Source: Stenocarpella maydis
Lineage: Eukaryota; Ascomycota; Sordariomycetes; Diaporthales; Diaporthaceae
Length of the DNA stretch: 64,000 bases
Direction of reading: 5' to 3'
NCBI GenBank assembly: GCA_002270565.1
Contig: NQMI01000146.1
Location: 48,537 to 112,536 of the forward strand
In this document: positions 1 through 12,142 of the stretch, piece after piece
Layout: each line of letters starts with the position of its first letter
Position numbering within the stretch: position 1 is the first letter of the stretch
The notes under the pieces: model-generated
The model's database searches: none
The model's input: only the letters and a program-made list of their open reading frames with translations
Told to the model about the DNA's origin: nothing
Translations under genes and position numbers: made by a program

Positions 1-1641
1 TCGCTGGAGCTAAATGGACGAGGTAGCTGAAGGCGGTGTATCTGAGCTCTGAAGACATCACGGGATGTGCTGCTCCTAGCGCCTACAGTCACTCGGGTCC
101 TAGGAACATCCTCTGAATGTCGCGAGGCCCAGCGACTGTGGGGTTCGATACCTCGGGCCGAGTGCACTTGATGAATATATACACTAGTGTAGTGTAAAAT
201 TGACCACGATGTGGGAAGGGCCCCACGATCCTGTCACATCCACACACCCCACAAAGCCCAATGGCACTCGAGCCATGCTTAACCGGCCGACGGGGACCGG
301 CACCAAGCGTGCTTGTGGTAGCAGTGGCTCATTGTGGAACGAGATAGGCCACAACCCCTGGTGTCTCGTCGAACGGGATGCTCCATAAGCCGGACCGAAA
401 AAGTGGCATTCCCTTGGTATTTGCTTCTTGTCTGCAACCACAGCACCCCCAAGGGCGACGGTGTGTCCCCACGCTGGAGAGGGCGCTATCATAAAAAGGA
501 AGGGGTCGTATTGGGCCATCATGGCCCCGTGGGGGGACGGCGTTTTGGTTCGTTGGAGGAGGACGGCTGGTCATGTGCGGCAGTGTAATAAGCCGGCCAG
601 GCGCATATATGGAGCAAGGTAGGGAGAGTCCCGACCGCTTGGCTCATGTGTTGCTGAGGGGATCAGCCAGTGGTCCAGGAGTAGCTCCCTCTGCGGACAC
701 GATAGTAGGTAGTAACCCAAGGTGGAGCTGGACCACCCCCGCTTGAGGCCCTGCAACGAGGAAATGAAAGGAGACCCGCAAGGGTAGGAAAAGCACCTGC
801 ACCTGAAGCGTATGCCGATGGTGACCAGATGTTCCTGATAGACAGGTAGGCGGCGGGCAGGCCCCGTTGCCTGATGTTCAGAGTGATTCATGCCCTCGGC
901 GTTGCCGGATCCCCACGAGGTTCCGGGCTGGGAGAAGCTGAAAGGGCCGCTCCAGACAACCAGACGGGACAGGCCAGACGGGCAGGATGGGCAGGATGGG
1001 CCGGACGTGCGGGAGTGAGGGAGCGAGGGTACCGGGCGCACCTCGCTTAGGACTAGACGCACTTTTAACACAAGTAAGGTGTGAGATAGGCTACTAGGCT
1101 CACCGTATGTAGGCTAGACGTACGGACATGCAGCCCAGGCGTGGGACATGCCACAGCCTATCTGGCTGTACGGCACATCATGAAGAAGACATGGCGTCTC
1201 CACAAGAGGCATGGGATGCAAGCAGGTTGGGCCCGTTCCGCCGGTCCGCATGCGTGCCCAATAGGTCAAATCAACACTGGGCAATGGAGGCAGATGGCTT
1301 GCGCGGTCTGGCCACGGGGTGGTCGTAGCTGCGCATTGTTGTCAGTATGGAGATGGCTAAGATGGTGATTGGAGGGCGAGTGAGTTACGGGTTGCGAGGA
1401 TGAGGATTCTGGTACGGAGCAACACCAAGGACGGAGTACATACACACACATGGCAGGGTACAGAGGTACAGAGCATAGAGCGTGCTGAGCCGTGATTGGG
1501 CCAACCCCGTGCACGCCCCCACCACAACGGCCTCCACTTCAGGGTCGGGACTGCATGTGGACTGCATGTGGACTTGATTCTCTGATTCTGGAAGCTCATT
1601 CTTCTTTCTCGAGCTTGGGCGGCATCGCGTCATCGCCCGTC

Positions 1642-1687
1642 GGCCATCAGCCGTCAGCCGTCAGCCGTCAGCCATCAGCCATCAGCA
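1642..1687. repeat. Heptanucleotide tandem repeat
   Basis: About six head-to-tail copies of a 7-base unit close to CAGCCGT, the first and last copies reading CAGCCAT. No coding frame of interest crosses it. Confidence 0.8.
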
Positions 1688-1770
1688 CTGACCACTGCAG
1701 CAACAATCTCGACGCCCATCCTTTGATAGACTGACTGGTGTACTTTACTGTGCTGTTACTGTGCTGCTAC

Positions 1771-1821
1771 TGTGCTGTGCTGTGCTGTGCTGTGCTGTGC
1801 TGTGCTGTGCTGTGCTGTGCT
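1771..1821. repeat. Pentanucleotide microsatellite (TGTGC)n
   Basis: Roughly ten uninterrupted copies of the pentamer TGTGC, preceded by imperfect copies from about 1748. Typical of slippage-prone intergenic microsatellites. Confidence 0.85.
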
Positions 1822-2110
1822 TGTTCTGGCCACAAGGCCGTCATCGACTCGACTCGACTCGCGCAACATCTAACGGCACCGCACACAACACCCCCGCGAC
1901 CCTGAACTGGCAGACTGGCTCTGACGCACCCATCTCGAGTCAAGGACAGGCGCCAGATACCACTCGTCTTGACATTGGTGCAGTCCGGGGCCGCATCCAT
2001 CGCCCTCTCACACATTTCAAGCACCCACCCATCCACACGCACACACCAAACCCCCATGCTGCATCTGCTGCCTCGGAATCGCTAGCAACAGCACTTGAAT
2101 CAAGCCTATG

Positions 2111-2177
2111 CAGAGATACAGACAGACAGACAGAGATACAGACAGACAGACAGAGATACAGACAGACAGACAGAGAT

Positions 2178-2260
<83 letters not shown>

Positions 2261-2261
2261 C
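2111..2261. repeat. Nested (GACA)n microsatellite with a 20-bp higher-order unit
   Basis: Four exact copies of a 20-base unit (CAGAGATACA followed by GACAGACAGA) at 2111-2190 run into an uninterrupted GACA tetranucleotide tract to about 2261. Reading frames through it are pure repeat peptides and are not called as genes. Confidence 0.9.
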
Positions 2262-2849
2262 ACGGCACACCCACGACAAGCCACGAGTCCCTGGAACATC
2301 AGGAATCACCCGTCCGTGGGCATCTCCTGCAGCCGCCTCATCTTGACCCGGCCACTGGGCACTCTGGCCAGCCCTCGACCAACAAAACACAATCCGCAAC
2401 CCACAACTCATACCCTTACCCATAACCCAATTACCCACTTTGCTACTGCCGGCTCATTCCCGTGCTGTGCCTGGTGTGCCCCCCGAGCCTCCATCACAGG
2501 CTCCGACATCCTTGTACCGGCCGGCCTGCTTGAACCCCGGCACCCGAGCAATCTTAGCCATCCCCACGCTTGGCCGCCCATTTGACGCTTTCAGAATGTC
2601 GATAAAGTCAGTCCTCATCTCCTTCCTCCTGCCCTATCTCCTCCTCGGGCCTCTCACCTGCCTCCTCGCCTCATCCTCGCTTCTCAGATCTCTTCTCTCC
2701 TGTCACCCTCCCTCCTGCCCTCCTGCCCTCCTGCCTCCCCTGTCCCACATCCCCATAGAGGCCGGAATCATCTCCCCCCACCGCCGCCACCGCCGCCATA
2801 TAACAACCTGCCATTCTTATTCTTAACCTTGCCGGCCCACCCCGGCCCC

Positions 2850-3753
2850 ATGGATCTTTACCAGGGCACCCTTCAGCACCAGAGCATCACGGCCCTGAAC
2901 CAACCGCGAGACCCCTGCCTTCATGAGTGTGACATTAACCATAGGCGCAGCTGGGTTATGCTCAACCAGAAGGGCGAGATACAGCCTCTGGAAGATGAGC
3001 AGATACTCCTCAAGACGCCTGGCTATGTGACCCTGGAACTGTCCGTCCCAAAGTCCTTGCGAACCGCCAATCCCAACTTCAGCGTCAAGTGCGACTCCGG
3101 CGTTGCCTATGTCACAAACAGAAGGGTGCGCCTCCGTACCCTCCGCGTGGGACCCAGTGGCGGCGCATAGCTGACTTGTCATGTTGAAGATTATCTATCT
3201 GGCCGAACAGCCGACAGAGACTTTCCAGTCATTCTCGGCCTTTATCCTGGACACCTATGACCCGCAGCCGCGGGCAGGCGGCCTTCTTGGTTTCGGAGCC
3301 TGGCGATGGCGGGCCGAGGCCAAACCCAGGGCTGGCGGTGGGATCCCAGCCGATGTCCCTCGCATTGAGATACTACTCATCTTCAACCACGGTGGAGTAG
3401 AGGGCTTCCACTCCAAGTACAGTCTGATGTATGAGCGCCTCTCACATGCCCGAGACGTTGCCAGAGAGACGGGAACACGCATTACCGTCCATGACGACGA
3501 CTTGCCCCCATATTCTGCAACGGGATCCAGCGCTGCAACCGAGCAGCCGCAACCGGAGCAACCTGCTCAGGCGAGTTCTGCTACGGGCCAGGACCAGGCC
3601 CAGGCCCAGACCCAGACAGAGGCACGGACACAGACCCAGCAACCACAGCAAACCCCTAATGAGCCACCGCCTGGCTATGACGAGGCCCAGGCCCAGGCTG
3701 TGGAACAGCAATTCGAGGAGAGAGACCGTCAAGACGCCGAGAGAGATCAGTAG
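2850..3753 (+). CDS. WW-domain-binding (WBP2-like) GRAM-domain protein
   Basis: Two exons, 2850-3125 and 3190-3753, give about 279 residues. The 64-base intron (GTGCGC...TTGAAG) is needed to join the two halves of the PH-GRAM fold, ...VTNRR and IIYLAEQPTETFQSF. The N-terminal half is a GRAM domain of the WBP2/WBP2NL family (motifs SWVMLNQKGEI, LGFGAWRW, GGVEGFHSKYSLMYERL). The C-terminal third is a disordered Gln/Ala/Thr-rich tail with an LPPY motif and a PPGY motif, which in this family recruit WW-domain proteins such as Nedd4/Rsp5-type ubiquitin ligases. Membrane-adaptor function is inferred from the family. The start is uncertain: the first 35 residues or so from the 2850 ATG do not look like the family, and a different first exon is possible. 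Its mirror copy would lie outside the window. Confidence 0.8.
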
Positions 3754-4775
3754 GCACCATGTGCCGCTGTACTCTCCGTCTCGCCGACAAGCTTACAGGC
3801 CCTCGAGAGCTTTCCGAGGGACAGGGCTTCTCACGCACCCCTTTCGAGCCACCCGGACTTCTACTCAAAAAAGACACCACGATCGTTGATACCCTGGCGT
3901 TTGGCCAAATGCACATCACAGGAGCTTGCTTTGTTAATGATGATGAGAGCTTGGAGTTCAGGAGCGGTTCGAGTCGTATCTTGCTTTAGGTTTTTGGCAC
4001 CCAAGTATTTACAAGTAGAAGAAAGCCTCTAGTATCTCTTGTTTTAGCTTACCCAGTATATATACATATCTCTTTCATTCTTGAAGTCGCTCGGCGGGAG
4101 GACTGTGCAGATGTGCTACACTGCACGCTGCATCGGTTGTCTTTAGGGTTAGGGCTGTGACGTGACAAAAAAAACTGTGGACATCCAAAACCTCCCAGTT
4201 AAATAGTATGCTACGGTCTACAAGCTACTTCGTGTTTTCTCATTGTCTTGACACGGTTTCCTTCGCCTTGCTTGAGATTAGAGTTGCGTCTAAAATCGAC
4301 GGAATGTGGTCAAGGTGGTGTGGTATTGCACATGAAGCAGGGCCATTCCGTCGTGTATCTTACTGTGGGATTCCGGCCCGTAGAGAGAACATGCTGCTGG
4401 ATGGCCTCTTGGAGGACAGCCTAATGAGGGACAGGGTCTTATCAGGGGCTTTTCTGCAGAGTGTTCAAATGTTATATATAGCCAACTGTAGCTCGCTCTG
4501 GGTTTGCATTGCTACCGGATACATCAGTCAATTGATGTACCTGTCTCTGCACAGGATAAGGTCAGCCTGCTTTCCGTGGTGGGCCCACTAGACTCGGTGG
4601 TCGTCCAATCAGCGTGGCCCCATTAAGAAGTCCTCCCGGCTTCTTTTCTCACCATTAGAGCTTTGCCCCGGCAGCCCGTCAACAACAACCGCCATCACTC
4701 CACTCCACTTCACCGTCAACACTCAAGCCATTGACCCCGAACTCAGCCCGCCAGCGCCGGTTGACAAACGACACA
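3754..4775. other. Intergenic region upstream of QCR6
   Basis: Contains the 3' flank of the WBP2-like gene and the promoter of QCR6. A double telomere-type repeat at 4143-4154 is listed separately. Open frames here (for example 3759-3989 and 4208-4591) have no recognisable family and are not called. Confidence 0.6.
4143..4154 (+). promoter_or_regulatory. Telobox-like TTAGGGTTAGGG
   Basis: Two perfect TTAGGG units lie about 620 bases upstream of the QCR6 start. Such short interstitial telomere repeats are bound by Tbf1/TRF-like Myb proteins in fungi and occur in promoters of housekeeping genes. Function here is inferred; two units can also arise by chance. Confidence 0.35.
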
Positions 4776-5684
4776 ATGGGTTTCTGGGACACCATCGCCG
4801 ACCTGGCCGAGTCGGTCGCGCCATGGAGCGTCGCCGAGGCCGAGGCCCCTGCAGCAGAAGACTCCAAGGTGCGTCAATAACAGCAGGCAAGCTCGCCGCC
4901 CGCCCGCGGTGGCCCATCGCACGCCAATCCGGACCGTATCTGCCACATGTCACATCTACCATCCCCGCTGGCTGACATACTGAGCCCCCACGTCATAGGC
5001 AGAGGAGGCACCCGCCGAGGACAGCAAGGACGAGCCCAAGGACGTCAGCTCCGACGGCAAGTCTGAGGAGGCTGAGGAGGAGCCTGAGGCTGAGGCCGAG
5101 GAGGAGGGGGAGGAGGAGGAGGAGGAGGAGGAAGAGGACGACGAGCCCAAGGACCCCAAGGAGGAGCTGGAGGAAGGTGAGAAGACGGATACCCACACCC
5201 GAGATCGCCCGACAGGCGCCCGGCGACCGTCACCCCTACAAGCTACGAACTACGAAGCGCGGGCAGCGCAGGGCCTGCAGTCGCTGCGGGGCATCCACGA
5301 CGAGTGTCGACGCGGGCGAACGTATCTAGACGAACAGGACAGCCGCGACGATGCGCACAACAGAGGCTGACGTAATGACTCCCACAGAGTGCAAGCAGTC
5401 CAAGCAGTGCGCCCCGGCCAAGCACCACTATGATGAGTGTGTCGAGCGCGTCACCTCGCAAGAGGATCAAGGAGGTGCCAAGGAGGACTGTGTTGAGGAG
5501 TGTAAGTCCAACAGCCCCGGCCGACATGGCGAGGTTCTTGGAGAGTGGTGCACTCACTACCCTACCCGATGCGCCGCACCACCACCACGACGGATACTGA
5601 CAACACGCACAACATGAAGTCTTCCACCTCGTCCACTGCACGACGTCGTGCGCCGCCCCCAAGTTGTGGTCCAAGCTCCGATAA
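4776..5684 (+). CDS. QCR6: Cytochrome b-c1 complex subunit 6 (hinge protein)
   Basis: Four exons, 4776-4868, 4999-5176, 5388-5501 and 5620-5684, give 149 residues with all phases consistent (0, 1, 1). Exon 2 encodes the long Asp/Glu-rich stretch typical of the acidic hinge protein. Exons 3 and 4 carry the conserved core, ECKQSKQCAPAKHHYDEC then EDCVEEFFHLVHC and a C-terminal CAAPKLWSKLR, with the spaced cysteines that form disulfides in the intermembrane space. It is a peripheral subunit of respiratory complex III that helps cytochrome c1 dock cytochrome c. Length is in the family range. Intron 1 begins GTGCGT and intron 3 ends in AAG, both acceptable in fungi. Its mirror copy would lie outside the window. 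Confidence 0.93.
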
Positions 5685-8358
5685 ACCAGCCCCGCTGAAC
5701 CCAAGGCCGCCGGACCGGCGGGCAGCAGTCCTCAGCCAGCGTGCCCATTGCATGTTCCGTGCGCCCAGGAGACCGGGCACCGTCTCTTACAGTACTGAAA
5801 TGTTCATTTCTTAGAGGAACAAGCCCACCACCTATAGAAATGCCGGGCCTCGCTACGCGCCCAACACCTCTGGGGTGTAGAGCTGGGGGTCAGCTGTTGT
5901 CACCGGCCCGGCCCAAGCACCGGGAGTAGAGGCACACAAGAAAAAGGAACACAACAAAGGAAGATAAGATACGGCACGTTTTTGTCCCTGCACAAATGCG
6001 TGACGAGTGACGATGGTGGGTCGTGAGTGAGGAAGGCTTCGGTTCTTCCTGGGACGGTCGGTCTGCTTCAGTCACCTGTATCATATACACTCGAAAAACA
6101 AAAAGACTCTCCGAAACGAAGACGAATTTTTAGATTTACACTTGCTACCTCGCTACTCTTGGTTTGTGTCGCTTTACCCCCATGGCCCTGCCAGCACATC
6201 CCAGGATCCACAGACGGAAGGGCAGAAGCAGGTGGCTCTAGCTTCCTGCGGTGCTGCCTTGATGGCTGCCACCCGCTTCGGCGTCGGCTTAGACGGGCAG
6301 GCTTTGCTGTTCAGAATACGAGACTGACTGACTCTTGCGTGGAACCCAGGGACGGACTCGCGAGCGAACACTTTCAGTTTCCTCTCGACCCGGCCCATGC
6401 GGTCTCTCGCATGGGATACACCAAACCCAGGCAGCTGGGAGAAAGCTGAGACGACTGCACATGACCAATGGGACCCGATCAAGCTCACGGACGAGAAGGA
6501 CATGATCAGTGGGCCCCTCAAGAGGAGGGCGCGCCCTCCGGGTTTCGATTCGTGAGGCTATGATGCCATCCGGCCCAATAACGCCTACGCGCCCCCCCCC
6601 CCCCGGGAGGGGGCTGCGTGTTTTTCAGCTGTCGTCACGCGCTGAGACCTCGGACCTGCCTTCCTCTGTCGGGTGGCTGTTTTATGTTGAGGGAGCGCCG
6701 GGAACCACGCCTATGCGACGGCATCCCGCGGCCGCCTTCAGACATGCTGGGAGAAGCGGACGCGCTAAGCTCACCGTGCTGGTAGAGGAGTCGCTATATA
6801 GTAGCAGACACAATGGGAGCGGGGCCCCTCGGGACGTCTCCCTTGGCTCGCCAGGCGTTGAGCGTCTGGGGAATTAGAATAGCTGTGCTAGGCGATCCCT
6901 CAGGCGTTGGGTTGTTTACCTGTTCAGATAAGGCCGCCTGTTATTGAGGCCGTGAGTCAGTGGATACCCAAGGTACACATAAGCTCTTGTCTAGGTGTGA
7001 GACCTGAGGCTGGGTTCGTTGCGTGGCTGTGTATCCAGGGCGGTGGGTTCGTCCACAACTCGCCACAAGGCTCCTGACTAGGTAACGGGGACTTTAGTAT
7101 TGTTCGGTACATTAGGACTACGAAGGGGGGACGCCAGATATCCTGGCGCGTGTTTTCGGACTAGGAGGCTCCCCTGTCGCCATGCCCTCTGCCGCTGTGA
7201 TGCCTCTGCTATGACAACGCGCTGGCCCCCAGCTTAAGGATAGCCAGCTATCTGCATATCGGGAGGCGGGTCTGTGTAGTTGGTCGGGCTGGCTGTCCGC
7301 GGGCGCCGGCCGTGTGATGGATCCGGCCGGATCTGCATCTGTCAGGCGCATCTTGGCCACGCCGGGCTGGGGGTGGATACCTGCCGAGTCCGGGTCGGGA
7401 GCTTGTGAAAGATTGGGCCCCGTGTTTTATCCTGGGCGCCATTGCCAATCCATCGATCTGACACGGCGGCTGCCTTGGTTGTGGGTGTGGTTGTGGTTGT
7501 GGTGAGGTCCAGATGTTGGAATCCACAAGTTATGCATTTCATTCAGCCTTGAGCGGTTCAAATACATAGTAGCCACGCGCCTCGTAGACCCAGGGGGTCA
7601 CAGATGAGACAGACATGGAGAGATGGGGCAATTCCATGTTCATGCAGGCTAGTCTGGATTCTCTTGAAGAGCCCGAGAAGGGCTGCTAGCTAGTGTGGGT
7701 TTGGTAGCGTTTGCGGGGGGGGGGGCATCGAAGTGGCCACGACCAAGGGAAGCAAGCCCACAGCGGGAGGGCGGGTCACTTTTGGGAGAGAAGCGCGTGT
7801 GACAGGCACCAGAATGCAACCAACGTACGTCGAGGGTTCCCTGTTGCTTGGCTGCTCGAATAGGCGTAACCTCATGCACCTCATGCACCTTCATATAACG
7901 AGAACCACCGTCGCTTCTCATGTCAACCCCCCCCCAACCAGTTCCTGCCCGGGAGGGGGCTTTTCCGATTCCACTCCGCTCCCAGTTTAAGAAGAGACAT
8001 TTGCACATGCGTACACTCTGGTCTGGTCTTTGATCTTCCCCAGCCCGATGTGGCCCGGCCCCTTCTGCCCATGGCACGCCTGTCCCAGTAATGCCCAGTC
8101 ACACCAACACGTGAATGAGACCACCACGGTTCTACATAGTGTAACCGCACGACATCAGCTCACGTCCACCGCCATCACTGGTCCCTCTGCCTTGGGAGTG
8201 CGGGTTTTACGCCGACCCTTGACCCAGCCTGGCGACTTACGAACTGGTCCACTGCCGAATCCGCACACAGCACCGCTGGCGGCTCTATCACTTCCCTCGT
8301 GGGTGGGACTCGGCAACATTGAATACGCTCCCGCCACGTCCGGCGACATTATCTCAGG
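5685..8358. other. Gene-free stretch with C/G homopolymers
   Basis: No protein family or RNA gene was recognised in these 2.7 kb. It holds a 13-base C run at 6592-6604, an 11-base G run near 7715-7725 and a 9-base C run near 7927. The palindrome partner of 6594 onward begins the right edge of the window. It probably contains the promoter of the MFS gene at its right end. Confidence 0.6.
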
Positions 8359-10249
8359 ATGGGATCCGACGCCGTTGCTGGAGACTGGAAGGAAGGCCAC
8401 ATGCGCATAGAAAGCGATCCCGCGCTCGGCCGGGGCGTTGACTCCAAGAGCGACGATATTGAGCTGCCGGATCGTACCCGGCACAAGCCCGACAGAGGGC
8501 CTGGTGGCCGTCGGTTCCCACGCCTCGGCCTCGACGCCTTGTTCCACGAGTCGCGCGCGTCACAAGACCTCACCGGGGACGGCACCCTTGAGTTCTACAA
8601 GGTCTACAAGAGGAGGTGGTTCGGCCTGGTCCAGCTGACCCTTCTCAACATCGTTGTGAGCTGGGATGTAAGTTCCAAGCGCCCCAACACCTGTCAGTTC
8701 CCCTCCGTCTATAGCCCGTGGCCCCTGCGTGTGGCGAGATGGGGCATACATTGGTGTTGTGGCCTGGGAGGGCAGAGTCCTGCTCGATATGCCTCGATGA
8801 GGCTGACAAAGGAATACCACTCTTGTGCGCCCCCAACACGTGAGGCTTATGCAGTGTCGACGGCGGTGCACCGTACCTGCATCGAGCGACACGAGGCTGA
8901 CCTACCCTGCCCATCCTAGTGGTTGACCTTCTCGCCCGTCGTCTCCAGTGCCGCAGAGTTCTTCAGCACCACCGAGAGCACCATCAACTGGCTCTCCACC
9001 GCCTTCCTCTTGTCCTTTGTCGCCGTCTCCCCCTTGGTCATCTATGTCCTTCACTGGGGGCCCAAGCCATCCATAGTCACCTCCTCGGTGCTCACTCTGA
9101 TCGGCAACTGGATTCGATATGGCGGCACCCGGGCCTCACCTCCCAACTTCGGCGTCGTCATGTTTGGCCAGATACTCATCGCCTTCTCCCAGCCCTTTGT
9201 GCTGGCGGCCCCGACCAGGTACTCGGACCTGTGGTTTACCAATCGCGGCCGTGTGGCCGCCACAGCCCTCATGAGCTTGGCCAACCCCTTTGGTGCTGCA
9301 CTCGGGCAGCTGATCATACCTTTCTGGGTCTCCTCGGCAAGTGACGTGCCTGATGCCGTCTTATATGTGGCCATTATTGTATGCTTTCTTCACAATCCCC
9401 CCCTCCCACACACCCCATCTCATCCCTTGGAACTGCTCACTCACCTGTCATTCAAGGCCACCATCTGCGCAGTCCCCTCGTTCTTCATCCCGGCCAGACC
9501 GCCCACGCCGCCCGCACCCTCGGGCGAGGCCGAGAAGCTCTCCATTCCCGAATCGGCTCGCATCCTCAGCCGCTCCCCGGAGTTCTGGATGCTCTTCATC
9601 CCCTACGCCGTCTACGTCGGCTTCTTCAACTCCATCTCGTCCCTTTTGGAACCAGATGATGGAGCCCTACGGCTTCGATGACACAGAGAGTGGCGTCGCG
9701 GGTGCCGTGCTAATCGTGGTCGGCCTTGTCTCCGCGGCCATCGTCTCCCCCATCCTCGACCGTACCAAGGCCTTCATCCTGTGCGTCAAGGTGGCCATCC
9801 CCCTCACGGCACTGTCCTACCTGGTCTTTATCTGGATGCCGGCCACGCGCGACATTGCGGGCCCATACGTCGTGCTGGCAATCCTCGGCGCCTCGAGCTT
9901 CAGCCTGGTCCCCGTCGCCTCGGAGCTCCTGGTCGAGCTTACGCACCCCGTCAGCCCCGAGGTGACGAGCACCCTGGCCTGGACCGGGGGCCAGCTCCTG
10001 GGCGCAGTCTTCATCATCGTGTGTGACGCGCTCAAGGACGGGCCCGCTGCGGACCCCCCCTTCAACATGACGCGGGCGCTCATCTTCCAAGCCGTGGTCG
10101 CCCTTGCCATCATGCCCATCCCGTTGTGCCTGGGGCTGTTTGGTCGCGGCGACAAGGTTCGCCTGAGGCGGGTCGAGATTGACCGGGACCGGCTGGCTGC
10201 TGAGGAAGCCGCTGCTGCATCGGGTGCTGAGGATGGGCAGCAGACATGA
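8359..10249 (+). pseudogene. FLVCR-type MFS transporter, left copy, frameshifted
   Basis: Exons 8359-8667, 8920-9378 and 9457-10249. The mirrored right copy is open for 519 residues; here an extra G at 9648-9649 (TTTTGG for TTTTG) shifts the frame inside exon 3, so reading from the start stops at 9681. The protein is a multi-pass major-facilitator of the FLVCR/DIRC2 group, whose animal members export haem or carry choline. Signatures are KRRWFGLVQLTLLN at the first helix, WLSTAFLLSFVAVSPLVIY, and LAAPTRYSDLWFTNRGRV followed by ALMSLANPFGAALGQL. Substrate in fungi is not known to me. It converges on ERG27, whose stop lies 302 bases away. Because the other arm is intact and the lesion is a single base, a sequencing error is likelier than a true pseudogene. 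Confidence 0.85.
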
Positions 10250-10550
10250 AGGGGAAGGGGAAGGGAGGATGTTTGCCGTTTCAAAGCTGAGGTAGTACCG
10301 CCGCACAATCACACTCACCCGGGTGCGTTTGATAGATTAATGATGTTGCTCATGACCGCTACTGTGGTGCAAATATTATGATCACTGTATTTACTCATCT
10401 TGGGCTGGGAGGATAAACCCCATGTGCATGAAGCAGAAGTCCGTCCCTGTGATGCTATCGTCAACGGTCGGACTCGAGTCATGTCGCTGGCTGATCAAGC
10501 AACAATGTCTCACACCCGCGAGGGGCACTCGAAAGATGCCAATATCTCGG
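10250..10550. other. Convergent 3' flanks, MFS gene and ERG27
   Basis: These 301 bases separate two stop codons of genes facing each other. No gene or recognisable element is seen. Confidence 0.6.
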
Positions 10551-11103
10551 CTAGGCATGACCGTCCAAGCCCGCCTCTCTCATCCTCGCCTCCCACTCAC
10601 CCCTCAGCCTCTCCATCTCCCGCCAGCACAGCGCCCCCATCTCCTCAAACTCGGCCCTGCTCTCCTGGGTGACAAGCTTGGCCCCGCGCTTCCGGCCCTT
10701 GATCTTCCTCAGCACGCCGGCCGCCGCGCCCCCCTCGCCAGCAGCCTCGTCGAGCCCCTCCACCCTGCCCGACCACCCCCACCCGTCCACCTCGGTCCTC
10801 TTGACCATGGCGTTGCCGCGGAGGTCGCACGCGGACCCCCACTTGACGCTACCCGCGCCGCACGAGTCCAGCAGGCTCTGCGCCGCGAGCGCGAGCCACA
10901 CCATGGCCGCCGCGGCGTTGTACGACGTGTTGGTGTGCCAGGGGGACCCGAGCCACCGCGCCACGTAGGCCGCGAGGGTCCAGAGTTGCTGGAGGACCCA
11001 GGGGAGGGGGAGGATCGTTGTCACGACTATGCCGGGGTGGCACACGTAGACCTTTGGCGGCTGTGGCTGTGACACCTCGCTGCCGTCCCGCTCTGAGGCC
11101 GTA

Positions 11104-11134
<31 letters not shown>

Positions 11135-12142
11135 GTGCTGGTGCTGCTGCTGGCAGTCGCCAGTACGGTGCGCTGTACGCCCGCACGCCCGGCAGTCCCG
11201 CCGTCAGCACCAGAAGGTCCGTAAGCCGCTTGGTGCTCTCGTAGGGGGCGGCCGTGTCTACGGCCTGCAGGTCGCCCGGGCGCAAGTGCTCGCGCGACGC
11301 CTCGATGCTGCCCTCCCAGATCAGCCTCCCCGGGGGTATGTCCGCGTCCTGGCCCTGGCGCCTGCTGAGGAGGGGCAGGATGGCGTGGGCGAACATATAG
11401 TGCCCGAACACGTTGGCGCAGAAGACCTGGCCCACCACCGCCTGCTCCTCGCCGCCCTCGGTGCCGCTGGCGGCCCCGCGCTGCTGCTGCTGCTGCTTCT
11501 TATCCTTCCGCGGCAGCGGGTTGACTGTCGCGCCTGCCCTGCCGATCTTGAAGGTCGGCCACGTGGTGGCCTGGACCCAGCCGGCCGTCAGGAAGTTGCG
11601 CGCGGCGCCGAGCCAGTCGACGCCGGTCCAGCCGCCTACGCCGGCGTTGAAGATGACCGCGTCGAGCCGCGGGACGCGCACGCGGCCCCCCTGGCGGCCC
11701 CCCAGCGCGAGGGTCCCGCCCACGAGCCGCGACGCGGCCGCGTGCACGGTGGTGAGGTCGCACAGGTCGAGCTGCAGGGCGAGGAGGTGGACGCGGGCGG
11801 CGGCGGCGGCGGCGGGGTCGGCGCCCCTGGCCCTGAGCCTCGGCGAGGAGGCGGCGCGGGCGAGGTGCCTGCGCAGCTGGGCGGTGGTCTCGGCGGACTT
11901 GCGGGCGTCGCGGGTGGTGGGGATGAGGATGAGGTGGGAGGTCAGGGAGCGGGTGGCGAGGAACTCGTCGATGAGGCGCTGGCAGATGCCCAGGCCGACG
12001 CCGCTGTAGGTTGTCGGGCGTGAGCAGCTGTATGTGTCTGTGTGACCAGGTGTGCTTGTGCTTGTACGTACCTGTTTGCGCCTGTGACCAGCGCGAAGAA
12101 GGTGTCCTTGGCAGGGACGTCTGCCCACGGTGCGGTGGCCAT
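10551..12142 (-). CDS. ERG27: 3-ketosteroid reductase (ERG27-like SDR), intact left copy
   Basis: Two exons on the minus strand, 12142-12072 and 12003-10551, separated by a 68-base GT-AG intron, give 507 residues. It is a short-chain dehydrogenase: cofactor motif TGANSGVG at residues 20-27 (split by the intron), NAG at about 143-145 and catalytic YESTK at about 278-282. The C-terminal region (VKWGSACDLRGN, RTEVDGWGW) and a hydrophobic patch before it resemble fungal 3-keto-sterol reductases. These reduce the 3-keto group after each C4 demethylation in ergosterol synthesis, in the endoplasmic reticulum with ERG25, ERG26 and ERG28. Alanine-, glutamine- and serine-rich insertions (the serine run from an ATG/CAT repeat near 11105-11133) make it longer than the yeast enzyme. 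The right-arm copy is frameshifted, so this is the usable version. Confidence 0.85.

Larger units (their letters stand above)
1..2849. other. Gene-free stretch with tandem repeats
   Basis: No protein family is recognisable in 1-2849. It holds three tandem repeats (listed separately) and, towards 2600-2820, a pyrimidine-rich stretch that is probably the promoter and 5' untranslated region of the WBP2-like gene. A C/T-rich reading frame at 2596-2826 begins with a hydrophobic segment but has the composition of a leader, not of a protein. Confidence 0.6.

Noticed and set aside
92..162. tRNA-like stretch with GGGTTCGATACC and a 6 of 7 acceptor-like pairing
   Set aside because: No acceptable A box or anticodon stem; T-arm needs two wobble pairs. 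Probably chance.
1761..2585. 274-codon frame through the CTGTG and GACA repeats
   Set aside because: Mostly repeat-encoded peptide; mirror frames exist on the opposite strand as well.
2596..2826. Frame with a hydrophobic N-terminus before the WBP2-like gene
   Set aside because: Sequence is pyrimidine-rich leader; no family, and it overlaps the expected 5' untranslated region.
3759..3989. 76-codon frame after the WBP2-like stop
   Set aside because: No motif, lies in the likely 3' untranslated region.
11286..12023. 245-codon plus-strand frame opposite ERG27
   Set aside because: Antisense shadow of a GC-rich coding region; composition is Ala/Gly/Arg and no motif is present.
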